A stretch of DNA of 64,000 bases. Source: Catonia carolina. Lineage: Eukaryota; Arthropoda; Insecta; Hemiptera; Achilidae. This document shows positions 1 through 11,879 of this stretch, one piece after another. A program made the translations under genes and the position numbers. The notes beneath the pieces were generated by a model. The model saw only the letters and a list, made by a program, of their open reading frames with translations, was not told the origin of the DNA and made no database searches. Where the stretch lies: assembly GCA_035578175.1 (NCBI GenBank), contig JAQMRL010000007.1, positions 51,489,227 through 51,553,226 on the forward strand, in the 5' to 3' direction. The first letter of the stretch is position 1. Every line of letters begins with the position of its first letter.

Positions 1-239
1 CTGTTTTGTTCAATTTATCAGATCAAAAACCATAAGAAATGATTGAATTCGCCCCTTAATCTACCTTACCAGAATTTCAGGAAGACCTTATTTCACCTGG
101 TGAGCTGAAATCCGGGCAAAACTTTCGCTTAACTCGGAAACGAAGCATTTCCGGACCCATGTTTATATAAACATTTTCATTATTTTTACATGTACAATGA
201 GCTCCTAAAGTTCTGCATATCTTCATGAATCACCCTGTG
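1..239. mobile_element. End of a MITE related to 14000-14573
   Basis: Contains TTTCCGGACCCATGTTTATA, then TAAACATTTTCATTATT and a CACCCTGTGTAG terminus at ~239, the same order as the right arm at 14485-14573. The other end is outside the window or lost. Confidence 0.65.
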
Positions 240-643
240 TAGGGTTTATATTTGTGTTTTTATTTTGGGTTGATTCGGGTAAGATTTATTTAAATTAGGT
301 TATGTTTTTCATTATTTACTATGATAAGAGAAGGTATTGTGAGTGATTCGTACCAGGTTTTTAGTATTACTAGTCATCCCTGCTCGTTTCGCTTTGCACT
401 GAACGCAATGCCGATAAGGACTATTTTTTCATTTGTTATTCTTTCGATTTAATCAAGTATTGCAATGGAGGAAATTATTCCAAATTTTAAACGATTTTCT
501 TAAAGTCTTTTCAAAAACAGCAATGGTTCCGTCCATTATGTTTTGTCAGTTTTTCCGATTTTGTTCAATATCCTTTTTGATTTCATCAATCCACTTCCTC
601 GACACCTTAGGCCCTAGGCCTTAGGGATGCGAAGCAATCAGTT

Positions 644-1204
644 ACAGCAAATCGCTGTAACTTGCTCGCTAAAACTAATCATAATTTGATGGCCTCTTCA
701 TCTTCTCATATAGCCATTCGTTCCGCCACGAAGAAATATCCGTCCATTATGGTTTTTGTTTGTTTAACGATTGTTACACCGTAACATTTTTGTAATTTAG
801 CGTTTGTTGACAATTTTTTTATGGTAGATACATTATGTAGGATTTATAGTTGTGTGTATTAGACGGTTTAGTATTTAAAAATCTTCATGAATGCTTTTGC
901 TTGATCGTAGAATTATCTCATAGAAATGGGTAATATTAAGTGTTGTGACTCAAAATCTTTTCTTTCCTGGACAAATCGTAGGGTTTTTCTATACAGTATA
1001 TTTCCTTCCTGGTAGGTAAAATTCAGTACATTATTTCTTTTTACTTACTGTCCTACTACATTTGACTCTAGATCAAACTTAGGTCACCCGCTTCTCTGTT
1101 CAGAGTAGATATTTCTTCGTGGCGGAACGAATGGCTATATGAGAAGATGAAGAGGCCATCAAATTATGGTTAGTTTTAGCGAGCAAGTTACAGCGATTTG
1201 CTGT
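644..1204. mobile_element. 97-bp inverted repeat element (putative MITE or foldback)
   Basis: 644-740 and 1108-1204 are reverse complements with one mismatch over 97 bp. They contain ACAGCAAATCGCTGTAACTT, GGCCTCTTCATCTTCTCATA and CCACGAAGAAATAT. The 367-bp spacer has no gene. High arm identity implies recent origin or conversion. Confidence 0.85.
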
Positions 1205-2087
1205 CTATTTATTTAGATATTATTGATTCCACATAATTAGATCACGTAAACCCTTTTCGTCCTCACGCAACTGTGATTGTGTGCATTTACCTTCGTTTGA
1301 GATGTGAGTAAGGAAAGAGCAGGAGAAAATTGTATTTCAGTTTTTTACGGTCGTGAAATGTGCAGAATGCATTTTCATTATATAGTGCAGGTTGCTCTTC
1401 TATCGTCTTTCGAAGCAGTAAATTTTAACTGATGCTATATTCATTTCAGTAGTGTGTGTGCGAGCAATAAAATATAAGAAACCCTTCTAAGATAAAAACC
1501 TTTTGCAATAAAATTAGTTTATACTTTCTCCTATACTTCTCTACTTCTTTTTATTTCTTTTTCCGAGTTATAAAATCCATTTTAAAAATTAAAATCACGT
1601 CGTCTAGTCAAACCCTTTGTCAAAATATACCTACTGGATATAAGATTTTACTGATATATTATATTTCTTTCTCCCACTCCATCCATTTATACGAGACTAT
1701 GATGGGGGAATATTGTAGATATCCGGATTTCATTCAAATGATCTTCTCTAAACATCATTTCTTGAAACCAAAAATATGCTTTTAAAATGTCTTCGTATGT
1801 AAGAAAACTACTGGACCGGTTGGATTCAAATTTAAAAGTTAAGGTTATCTCAACCTATCTCAAAAGGGTTTATGAAATTAAGAATCTAGTTTCAAAAATA
1901 AGAGTACTTTACTCGAGTCCAAAAACACAAAAATATAATTTTATTAATAACGTATTTAAACATTTTGATTAAACTTTTCTCATTTATTACATTTTTTGAG
2001 CTAATTATAAATTGTGTTTGGGAAAATTTATTTCACGTTGAGTAATTGTTACGTATATCCTAGAAAACTTTATTATTATTATTTGTT

Positions 2088-2394
2088 AATGTTTAGGTCA
2101 TCAGCCGAAAAGCTGGTTTGAACCTGTAGAGATTTTACTAAGTAAAACGAGGAGTGACGTGGTTTACAATTGCCTTTCTCACTGAGTATAAAAGTACGCT
2201 TATCAGCATACCGGGCCCTCTGAAAAGCAAATATTTTCCACCCAGCAAATGACACCTTCACTTCATTTACCACAGGGTCTGGCTGTATAATCAAAATCCA
2301 TTACTTTCAGAGAAGATAACTGATTAGTGTCTTCTACACCTCTGTTTTCTGTTGGAGCTGTTCTTAGCTCTGCAACGAACAGATTGAGTGTAAA
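2088..2394 (-). mobile_element. ~400-bp SINE family, truncated copy
   Basis: GTTTAGGTCATCAGCCGAAA at the left, through ACAGGGTCTGGCTGTATAAT, to GCAACGAACAGATTGAGTG at the right. A block of ~60 bp containing the TGATAAGAAACAG motif is deleted. Confidence 0.75.
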
Positions 2395-2794
2395 TATTAT
2401 TATTATTATTTTTCATATTATTAATATAAGTAAATTTTTATTTTTGTAAGAATCATTCCAATAATCTTCCTTTTAAGGTGTTGAGAACCCGACATCCACT
2501 ATCTTCCATTCTGCTACATAACAACAACAACAACCCACACTGCGCCATGAATTTTCCCATAGGTTGAGAAAAGGGCTCATGGAAACAGGATTTCCTAATC
2601 AAAGGCTCAAATCAAGGCAAATCAAGGTCAAAGGCTGGTATTGGCTTACCAGGCAATTACCAGCCTTTGACCTCCTTAGCTTACTTTTAGATATGGACAT
2701 TTATTATCCGTTCCAACTAGTTGCATGACATAGCTAAGTACAGAATGGAAAAATGCGAACGATTTAAAATGCTGCAACTGTTTTTATAATAGTT

Positions 2795-3069
2795 TTGTTC
2801 AACGCTTAGTTTCGGGGCACTTCGTGAGTTGTAGATTACAACACCTACAATTTTATTTCAAACATTTTTTCTACATTGCTTAGTTTACCGTCAATTAAAG
2901 ATTTTTCAAATTTTCAAATTGAATTATGTGAAGTTCAACGAGAGTTGATTTTCATTCACTGATGATTATGAGGTTGTTATTCATTTTACTTTTTTTCATG
3001 ATTGAACATAGGTTATATTCTTTATTGTATAAATTGGCAAGAGAAAGTTGTGTGAGTGTTTCACACCAA
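2795..3069 (+). mobile_element. HINE/DINE-1-like element, 3'-end fragment
   Basis: It ends GGCAAGAGAAAGTTGTGTGAG, then TGTTTCACACCAAAT, with the hairpin intact. The upstream part matches the tandem-unit block (CGCTTAGTTT, TTGTAGATTACAACACCTACAA, CATTTTTTCTACA). The other end is absent. Confidence 0.65.
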
Positions 3070-3694
3070 ATGTTTTTAAATAAACCACATGAGAATGGGT
3101 CCATTGGATGTTGAGTCCTTCCACATTGTTTTGGACCTTGTAGCTGTTATGGAGATATCATCAAAATCAGACACAAATGAAGTACAATGGATTACTGAAA
3201 AAGTAAATGCGGTTTTCTCTACCATTTATTTTAGTTTAGAAGTGATGATAAATTGTTCACTGATATTAGCCGCAAGTGAAATACGTGTCATTTAGTGCTA
3301 CCCCAGCATAAACTCGGTACAAAATAATATCTGGTTTTATTATTCTCATGTCTGTATTGTTTTATGAAGTGTTATAAAAAGTTGAAATGTTGCTGTAAAA
3401 TTAAATATTTGATAAGATAAATACAGTTATGATGTTCGTTTAAAATTTATATATATATAAAACAATAAAACTGAAGCATCAGGCTCTACAGTAAAATATT
3501 TGTGACTAACGCTGTTTTTACTTAATGACTGTGTCACAAAGGAGTGATTCAAACCATTTTGCGGAGCATTGAGTCTGTTTATTACTTCAGATAACTTAAA
3601 ACTCATTCATCCGATTATATTTCAACTTCTATAAGAATAGAATGTATATTATGCGTCTCTAAGTTAAATGATATGAAATCCATACGCATTGATT

Positions 3695-3760
3695 TTACTA
3701 TTAGGTTACTATTAGTTTACTATTAGTTTACTATTGGGTTACTATTAGTTTACTTTTAGG
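3695..3760 (+). repeat. Minisatellite, six 11-bp units
   Basis: Six consecutive copies of TTACTATTAG(G/T), exactly 66 bp; unit 4 reads TTACTATTGGG and unit 6 TTACTTTTAGG. Confidence 0.95.
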
Positions 3761-4129
3761 TATTATTCTAGTGTTTATAAACGGAAATACGTCACTCAAG
3801 TATCGCTGAATACCTGGATATAATACTAGATGCTAATCTAAGACGGAACGAAAACGTGAAAGAAAAGAGAGAAAAGCTTGCCGTCAATTATAAAAATAAT
3901 TATTGATTTTTAAGAATTGCTTAAAAATTGTGTATTAAATTACTTCTGTACAGTCAGATCCTGAAATTTTATGGATGTGCAGGATCCAACTGTAGGGTTG
4001 TACCAAACCAACAAATATTAACATAATCCAGCGCGTCCCTAAAAAACTACTGTAGAACATCTTAAATGTACTACATCCAGAACGCCGATTTTCATCGGCA
4101 CTTAGGGATAAAAACAGTGGGTAAACAAT

Positions 4130-4290
4130 ATAAAATGGAAAACATAACCTAATTTTACAATGAAACCTCTGTAAAACTTAAACAACACGTAAAATCACTA
4201 ATTGCCGCCAAACTAAGCTCTGAAGAAAAAAGTGCTTCAAATAAAAGTTGTAGATTTTGATATTTTCTATAATTTTGATTATCTTAAATT
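4130..4290 (-). mobile_element. HINE/DINE-1-like element, internal fragment
   Basis: It matches the family block around AAAATCACTAATTGCCGCCAAACTA, AAAGTGCTTCAAATAAAAG and TTGTAGATTTTGATATTTTC. No termini are present. Confidence 0.5.
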
Positions 4291-5354
4291 TAAATAATTT
4301 CTTGAAATTTCATATTGGGTTGGAGTAACTGTCTTGGTGAAAAATAAGTAATTTTAGTTAGTGGTGGAAGTAGGATATTTTTTGGAGGGGCAAAAGTGGG
4401 TTTCGCAATTTATGTAGAGATTTTATGTAGGTATTCTGTTTATGACTATAATAAAACTGGTCTGAAATGCGCATTTGATTTTTAAGTATTTTACAAATTT
4501 AATATCGTAATACTGTAGTGAATAAGGAATGTATTGTTAAAATAAAATTAACAATACCGTTACTTGTTTAACCTTAACCTCAATACATTACACAAATTTC
4601 TTTCTTAAAATTACCAATTTCTTTAGATAACATCACCTCTTTACTTTTTCTCTGATAAAACAACAAATGCCCGTTATTTCTATGATCTTATTGTGAAGAA
4701 TATCTTGTTAAACAATATGGAGAATTTTTTCTTATTGATTTTTTCTATTTTTAACGTATAAAAATAATTTTATGTTAGAAAAGATAGATGTGAACACTAA
4801 AATTTGTATTATTTTATGACGAAGAATAGATTAATCTTATTATGGATCAAGTTTTTTCACTGCAATTGCTTTTCTTGTAACAACATTTAGGCCTGCATTG
4901 GTACAGTGTACTTTACTTGACTACAGTTCTAGGTTACGTGTGTGATTACCACTCTAACAACGTATGTGCTTACAAAAGATGTAATGTTCCCAGGCTTTTA
5001 TTGTGTAAACGGTAATTGCCTACAATCGTGTTCATGTTTTTTTCTCCTATTGTTTCTATTTATTTTTTTATATTATACATCTTGTATTATTTCGGTATAG
5101 AAGACAATTTTTTCTTCGCTTTTGATCTTTCTTATAATTTTATTGTAGAAATCCTAGAGATCTATTGTAAAAATATTCATTACTTATTTATAAATTTTTC
5201 ATTACTGTGTTTCTATAGAAATAAAACTAATTAGTATTACATTTGCACATATCATATAAATTGAGTATTTGTATCCGAATACTCTATCATACCTGTATAC
5301 TAATTAGATATGTTGCGTTAAAATTTAGTTCAGAAACATCACTAGATAAATAAA

Positions 5355-5575
5355 AATCTGGTGCGAAACACTCACATGCTCGCCTCTCATCATGTGGTCT
5401 TGGGTTCGAATCCCATTCAGGCACGGCATATTTTCATACGTTTCAAAAAATCTTTTCATCCTTCACCGTCTGCATTAGCAATAATTGCAGAACCGTCGAA
5501 CGTTAATAAAAAAAAAAAACAACCGGATTGTTCTTGCCAATGCAAATAATGAACAATATGACCTATGAACGGATG
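5355..5575 (-). mobile_element. HINE/DINE-1-like terminus split by a tRNA-SINE
   Basis: ATCTGGTGCGAAACACTCAC (5355-5374) is the family terminus. It breaks at a SINE body (5375-5519) and resumes as TTCTTGCCAATGCAAATAATGAACAATATGACC (~5530-5563). The rest of the element is missing; an LINE tail follows. Confidence 0.6.
5375..5519 (+). mobile_element. tRNA-derived SINE, 5'-truncated
   Basis: ATGCTCGCCTCTCATCATG, then TTGGGTTCGAATCCC (B box), then GGCACGGCATATTTTCATACG and TCGAACGTTAA plus poly-A (12 A). The A box is missing. It is inserted into the terminus of a HINE-like element. Confidence 0.82.
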
Positions 5576-5660
5576 AAAGGAGAAAAATCCAAAAGTGAAC
5601 AAAAGTTGAGAATGTCGGCTACAAAAGAGCTTCCAGAAATCTCTAAAGTTACTTTATTAT
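5565..5660 (+). mobile_element. LINE family A 3' tail fragment
   Basis: GGATGAAAGGAGAAAAATCC, TTGAGAATGTCGGCTAC and AAAAGAGCTTCCAGAAATCT match the tails at 15.5 and 23.0 kb. Confidence 0.55.
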
Positions 5661-5829
5661 TGTATTAACAAAGGCTAAAACAAAAGCTTGTTAGTGTGAA
5701 ATAATGCGGAAAAAATAAATCATAAAAAAATTTACATTGTAAAATCAGTAAATATAATAAACAAAAAAGTTAAGATAAACTTATAATATTCTGAAATGAC
5801 TAATAATTAAATTTTTCAGTGATTCATCT

Positions 5830-6180
5830 GAAAGTTTGAAGACATTTAATGTAGGCGCAGTGATAGCACTACCGGTAAGCCGCCTGTTCCAGAGATTGAC
5901 CGTAAGCAGCGAGAAGAAATTTTGTTTCGTAATTGAGCTAAAGCGGTTCTTCAGTAGAGCAGCCGTGTGGCTCCGAATCCTAGTTTCGAGATCCCTAATG
6001 AACGACGGAACTGGAGTTGAGTAGAACCGTTATTAGTTTGCGATAGGATCCCCACGCAACGACGGTATATCTGGATAAAAAGATTCAAATAGTGAAGTCT
6101 GTATTTATTCGAAAGAAGTCTAAGCACAGGCGCTGGCTGTTTTGGTTGCACACCGCTGTACCCACTCCAGCCGGTTCATA
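5830..6180. other. Less AT-rich block, unrecognised
   Basis: Contains CACTACCGGTAAGCCGCC, GGATCCCCACGCAACGACGG and CCCACTCCAGCCGG. Short open frames exist on both strands without recognisable similarity. Possibly an unidentified mobile element. Confidence 0.35.
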
Positions 6181-6334
6181 ACCTTACTTTATATGGTCTA
6201 AATATAACTAAACGAGGCAAAGCAAGTAGTTACACTCAAAGTTGCCCTTGCAAATGGTTTTTTGTGGCTATTCTAAGACAAAATAACAATTTCGTTATTA
6301 GTTAATTGATCTATTCAATCTAGTTACTGGTTTT

Positions 6335-6455
6335 TACGCCAGGGTCCCAAGTTCGATTCCCGGTCAGGTATGACATGTTTTCATCACTCACTTTCATTAT
6401 CATCATTATCCACCGTCTGCATTAGCAGAAATTGCAAAACAAAAAAAAAAAGTTT
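6335..6455 (+). mobile_element. tRNA-derived SINE, diverged variant
   Basis: The B box AGTTCGATTCCCGGTCAGG is followed by TTTTCATCACTCACTTTCA and the shared tail CCACCGTCTGCATTAGCAG with poly-A. It belongs to a second subfamily also seen at 33290-33420 and, reversed, at 47328-47412. Confidence 0.7.
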
Positions 6456-6654
6456 AATCTAAGAATTTACCAACTATTTAAAGTTGTTCTTAGTTTCTGT
6501 TTGATATATTCTGATACACTAACTATGTTTAATATTTATTAATCAGTTGATACATTGATTATATTTTTGTCTTTACAACACTTAAAAATACAAGTAACTA
6601 TTAATTAACGACTTAATAACTTCGGAATGCTCATTACAACAGTTCAAATGGTTT

Positions 6655-7100
6655 CACGCGAGAAAGTCTTGTATTCAGATGTGTATTGTCGAGCAGTCAT
6701 GTAGCTTCGACATTCACATTATGAAGAAGTCGTGTGTTCATGACTCTTGGAAAATTTTCGAATTACCTCGGTTATGGAATCCATCCCTAGTCCCGGTTCA
6801 AGTCGTCGTTCCTAACATACCAGGGAGCGTTGATAATACTTTGTTCTGGAAACTTTGTATAATAATTAGTAGGTTTGATACTTTTGTACATCCCCAAAGA
6901 TTAATTCCATAGGTCCAGACGGGAAAATTAGTATTTTCTTATATATTAGGAGTTTGTTATAAGCAGAAATGCCGATTTCCTACCTAGTATTTTGTAAAGT
7001 TTCTTGAATTTGATTTAGAGTTCTTGCCTTTTATTTTTTACATGGCCTTTACAGCGTACATCAAGAGTCATGCCCAGATATTTATTTAGCTGTTTTTAAA
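6655..7100 (-). pseudogene. LINE reverse-transcriptase C-terminus, Jockey-like relic
   Basis: The minus strand reads, across frameshifts, LNKYLGMTLDVRCKGHVKNK, then FPVWTYGINLWGCTKVSN, then IIQSFQNKVLSTLP and DSITEVIRKFSKSHE. This order (YLGMTLD, PVWTYGIQLWG, IQRFQNKVLR, EIRRFAKKHE) is typical of Jockey-type LINE ORF2 beyond the polymerase core. Several stops and indels are present. Confidence 0.8.
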
Positions 7101-8040
7101 TACGTCTTTTTTGTTAATATATAAGTAGGTAGTTTACGGATTGTTTTATATGTAAAATTATATAAACAGGCTTTCCCTTGCAATCGCTGGAATAGCAAAA
7201 TATTTCATTGAGACTTATGGAGCAGCTTGTGAAATTTCAGCTGTCTGTGTTATCGGCAATTAGTGTTGGAGTATTAGTAACGGTGAGGGCATTCGCATTT
7301 ATTTAAATACTGGTATAATAGTGTTTATTCAGTTTCAAATGAAATACATAAATTTTCAAGTTAAGCTATTAAACAAATTTACCGTTAATTGTTGGATCTA
7401 GTTACCGGTACCCTAAATTTTAACGGTACTACCTTCGCAGTTTTTTTTAGTAGACTTTGCACTTATGCGGGCAGTATGGCTGTGTGAACGTGATTTGCGG
7501 TTTCTAATTCTAGGAATAAAATAAGGCAAAATGGTCTCTTTATACTTCAAAAACTTGATAAATAGTACCCACAGTTTTGGTTAGTTTATTTTATGAATAA
7601 CGTACGAAGCACCGGTTAAGATAAGTTACTCAATATTATGTAAAAAATACAATTTAAATGTATTTATTAAATTACTTCAGAAATTCCATGTATTTAATTG
7701 TGTCAACTAAGTTTTGTAAGGAAATGGAGAAAGGAATGCCGGATTGTGACTTGTGACATCTGATTATACATTATCTTATCAGTAGCCCTACATATAAGCA
7801 CAAAATTAAAATTTTTATTTCTAATGACTCTTAATAGTTGTTTCCGTTAAGTTTATGGTCGTTAGCGTGGTAGACTATATTACAGAGCTCACGGTTACAA
7901 TTTCTGGTTAGGTTTTTTAAATTATTTAACCACCATTCCATTAGTCTGTACTATTCTACGGAAAAATGAGGTGAATTGGTACTAACGTATCTTATTTGGA
8001 CCCTCTAATAAAATTCACTAGCTGATTTTTTGTTCATAAG

Positions 8041-8437
8041 AGGCAGGTGAAGTTGAGTGTTAAATTACTTGCACTCGATCTGCTAGTTCCAGGGTTACAA
8101 AAATAGTTCTGTTTCTTATCCCATGATCAGTCAGTTATATGACTGAAGCATTTAAGAACAAAAGAGGTAGAGGTGTAAATTACACTATTCGGAGTTATCT
8201 CCTCTGAGAGTAATGAATTTCATTATACACGCAGTCTCTCTGGTGAATGAAGTGAAGGTTTCATTTGCCGAGTGGAAAGTAGATGTTGTTCGAAGGGCCT
8301 GGCATGCTGATAAGCATATTTGGCATACCTTTCTTTGCTCTGGGAGTAAGGCAATGGAAAACCATCTCACTCCTCGTTTTACTTAGTAAAGCCTATGGAG
8401 GTTCACACCAGCTTTTCAGCTGATGACCTAAACAACA
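8041..8437 (+). mobile_element. ~400-bp SINE with (AAC)n tail, variant 5' end
   Basis: Ends GCTGATGACCTAAACAACAA. The first 60 bp carry CTCGATCTGCTAGTTCCAGG where other copies have CAATCTGTTCGTTGCAGGG, a subfamily shared with 19776-20225. Confidence 0.78.
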
Positions 8438-9575
8438 AGGTGATTTTACGAGTAATTAATAAAAAAGTCAACTATGATATCCATCGGAGCAGCTTATTCT
8501 AGAATTCCGTATACCAAATATTTGCGGGAAACGCTCTTATTTACAAATAACAACTAAAATTTCTACACGAACCCAATCATGAAATAGAGGGAACACGAAT
8601 CTTATTTACTTTTGCATAAGGATTCTAAAACGTTGTACCAAAGGCATTTCTATACTTGGCACTCCAAAAGCTGCACAATCGACCCCCTTTACAACTTAAA
8701 AATATACCAGACATCGTAAAATATAAAAAAAGCACTAACCATGAAGTTAATGGAAGTATAAAGAGACATTTAAAAATGGTTACTTCAGTAATCCTATGAA
8801 CTCAGTTTTCGTGAATTTTCATGTTTTATTTTTATTGAATTTATTTTTTATATACGTATGTTGTAGCATATTTTAATAGCTTTCTTAGTAGTTTCGTTAA
8901 TATTTAAGCCTAAAACAATAACACATTCCCGTATTTACTGAAATAGTAAAAATATAAACTCAGAAGAACTGAATAGTTGTTCTTCCCTTGACCATGGGAA
9001 ACCATTGTTGGGAAAGTAAATTTTTTCACCATAAAGTAAATGTATGTAAATTTTTAGATTTTACGTTGTAAATCAAGGAAAGTGAATAAAGTAGGTAGGT
9101 TATTCTGTAAAGTGATGGAACAATAAATATCTGACAGTAATAATATGTAGTAATCTAGCTATTGACGTGACTTAACTTTAAAAATATAACTTTTATGTAA
9201 ATTTTGCATGGTGATAAAATTGTTTCAATCGTTCTATAATTTAAAAAAAAATACTTTGAGGAACATTATCCTTTTAAATAATTGTTTTTTAGAAAATAGG
9301 ATCTCTCTTTAACGCTTTTAAATCAAAATTAATTCGTAAATTTTTGTATTGTTCAACAGATTCGAGCAGAAAATTTGCTCTGAGATACAAAATTAGTTGG
9401 TTTCTTCTCGTTTGTATGCTAAAGCCTTCGTGTAATTACTGCAACCACGAGTTCTTGGCAGTAGGCCTAACCGTTCTCATCTCTATGTACTTATTGAATA
9501 TAATATCCTGCAAATAATCCTAAGTTTTGGTTCCTTGACTTTCTCATTCTTACCCCCAGTATCTTTTCACAAAAA

Positions 9576-10607
9576 ATCTGGTGTGAAACACACAACTTCT
9601 TCTTACCAATGTAAAAAATGAACAATATAATCTATGTTTAATCTTGAGTAAACAAATGTAAAATGAAAAACAAGCTAATTTTAATCATGAGTGAATGACG
9701 CAAAATGAAAATCAACCTGTAGATTTTTAAAATACCGAAAATCACTAATTGACGCTAAACTAGGCTCTGTAGAATGCGGTCTTGGGTTCGAATCCCATTC
9801 AGGCACGGCATTTTTTCATACGTTACAAAAAATCATTTCATCATTCACCGTCTACATTAGCAGTTATTGCAGAACAGTCGGACGTTAAACAAAAAAAAAA
9901 AAAAATCTGTAGAAAAAATGCTTGAAATAAAAGGTAGATGTTAAATTTTCTGTAGCTTTGATTGTATACATTTTTGTCGATATAGGCATACTAAGGTCGC
10001 AATTTAAAAAAAAAACTTTTACCGATTTTAATGAGAAAAATACAGAAAATCATTAATTGACGCTAAAGTAGCCTCGCTAAAGTAGTCGTTGTAAAAAAAG
10101 AATTAAATAAAATTTTTAAGCTTTCAAAAGTTCTACAAATTTTATTGTGTACACTTTTGCCCTAGAATCCATTTTAAGGCTGCAATCTACAAACTTTCTT
10201 TCTTCGAGAGCACAGATCACCCAAGGATTTTAGCAGACATGGCGCTTACCTTATCTTGTAGAGCCTACAAAATTCAGTGAATGAGGAGATTTTTAAAGAA
10301 ATTGTAGGAGCCGTTTTTAAAAAAAATTGCAAAAAGTGAAAAAATATACGAATAAAGCACAACTTCCGGATGACCGATTTTGACGAAAATGTTCGTGTCG
10401 AGTACCAACTTCGTTTGAACTCCGTACAGTATTCCGTTTTCAAGATATTTTGCACGCACTCACAGACCAATTGATAAAAACATGTTTTTTTGGGGGCTCA
10501 GGGGCTCTGAAAAGGTGTATTTGCGGTGAAAACTCAAATTCGAAAAATTGACATGAAAACATTACTTTTTTCCCGAAACTACATTTACATTAGGCAAGAG
10601 ATTGTAA
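9576..10607 (-). mobile_element. HINE/DINE-1-like element with a SINE inserted
   Basis: Left edge ATCTGGTGTGAAACACACAACTTC, right edge GGCAAGAGATTGTAA. About 1.03 kb, including a 5'-truncated tRNA-SINE at 9774-9902 that interrupts the first tandem unit. The reverse-complement tail matches the other copies at TCAGGGGCTCTGAAAAG and the CATGTTTTTTTGGGG block. Confidence 0.72.
9774..9902 (+). mobile_element. tRNA-derived SINE, 5'-truncated
   Basis: It starts within the tRNA head (TGCGGTCTTGGGTTCGAATC), keeps the B box and tail, and ends in an A-tract. CTGTAGAA flanks both sides (9766-9773 and just after the A-tract), a target-site duplication inside the HINE-like host repeat. Confidence 0.85.
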
Positions 10608-10959
10608 AAATTTTCAAAATTAAATAATTTTGTCACATAATGTGCCCGATATATTTAGATTTCATTTTGTTTTAACTTTGCAGTCAGTTCCCCTTTCGTG
10701 TAATTCCCAGTGATTCTTTGTTATTAGTATTTTTATCGGTACAGTTGATCTTCAAGATGTATCTCCGTACTCCTTCTCTTCTAATCTTGCTTTATCCTGC
10801 TTTCTTCGACTTCCACTTAGTAAACGCTTCAGAATGTCTTTGTCAGAAACTGTTAAAAACCGTGTTTAGCTAGAGTTATTTGTCATTTTATTTCTCTTTT
10901 AAATCAGTTTTCATTTGTAATCAAACTTCTTTAACGACATTAGTTAAGGAGTACTGCTT

Positions 10960-11350
10960 TACTTAAATTTTGAGTCTTCGGTTTATTATTTACTTTATCA
11001 TTTGGGTTACGGTTCTGTTAATAAAAACCTATTACCTTTCTTTTCTTAGAGTTTATTTTCAGGTTTTTCCTCCAATATCTGTGCTAAGAAGCCGAACATT
11101 ATTTGCGTCTCATAGTCTGTTACTTGGAGTATATCATCTGCAAACGAAAAACAATGAATTATTTTCCGTTATTTTTATACTTCGATTTTTTTTTCTTTCA
11201 CTTTTGTTCCAGCTTCTTCTATATAACAAATAAACAGGTATGGTGATAATACGCTGCCTTGTGTAACATCCTTTCTTATTTTTCCTATTCATTTTCTTTC
11301 ATTATAATTATTTCTATACTCACTCATGACTTTGTTCTATAATAAGGTGT
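10960..11350 (-). pseudogene. LINE reverse-transcriptase core relic
   Basis: The minus strand gives RKDVTQGSVLSPYLF (the GxxQGxxLSPxLF motif), then, after ~30 codons, SFADDILQVTDYET (catalytic FADD box). Frameshifts separate them. The long open frame on the opposite strand at 10970-11233 is the shadow of this relic. Confidence 0.78.
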
Positions 11351-11879
11351 ACTGGCGTGGGTGTGTGCACAATTTACTTTTAACTGTAAAGACTGGAATT
11401 TTAAAATTAAAATATCTGTTTCAAAATTAATTTTACTTTTCTAGTCTGCATAATTTTATTAATGGAAACAAAACAATAAATTACGCTTCAGTTACATTTA
11501 TCTTTACAGACTTAATAATTTTAATGTTAACGAAGTTAAATTTGAATTTATGTTAAAACATTTTCGTTGTAAGTTGTAATGCAGTGTTTTCATCAAACAT
11601 TATTTAAACAACTTGACCTTAAAGAAAATTAATATTTTTATTTTTTTAAATTATTTTTAAATTATTGTTAGCAGTAATTTAATATCATGAGTTAAACCAC
11701 ACAAATCCTAAAACTCCGCTCGCTGCGCTTAACAGAAAACTGAAATTAAAGCGTTAAACTTCTCACGTATACACGTTGAAAGCCAAATCATGACTGCACA
11801 AATGAAACCAATTTGTACTGGAATCAGGAATTTTTTTGATATCAGTATAAATCACTTATTGAAAGAGAGAAGTAATTTA

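Noticed and set aside
2079..2294. Similar small open frames in SINE copies (2079-2294 and 37168-37434, minus strand) as a conserved peptide gene
   Set aside because: Both lie wholly within one SINE family; the shared peptide follows from shared repeat sequence, and other copies have it broken.
3089..3295. 68-codon frame as a first ephrin exon
   Set aside because: No signal peptide, no WNxxN-type strand, and it starts just beyond a HINE-like terminus with no fitting splice donor.
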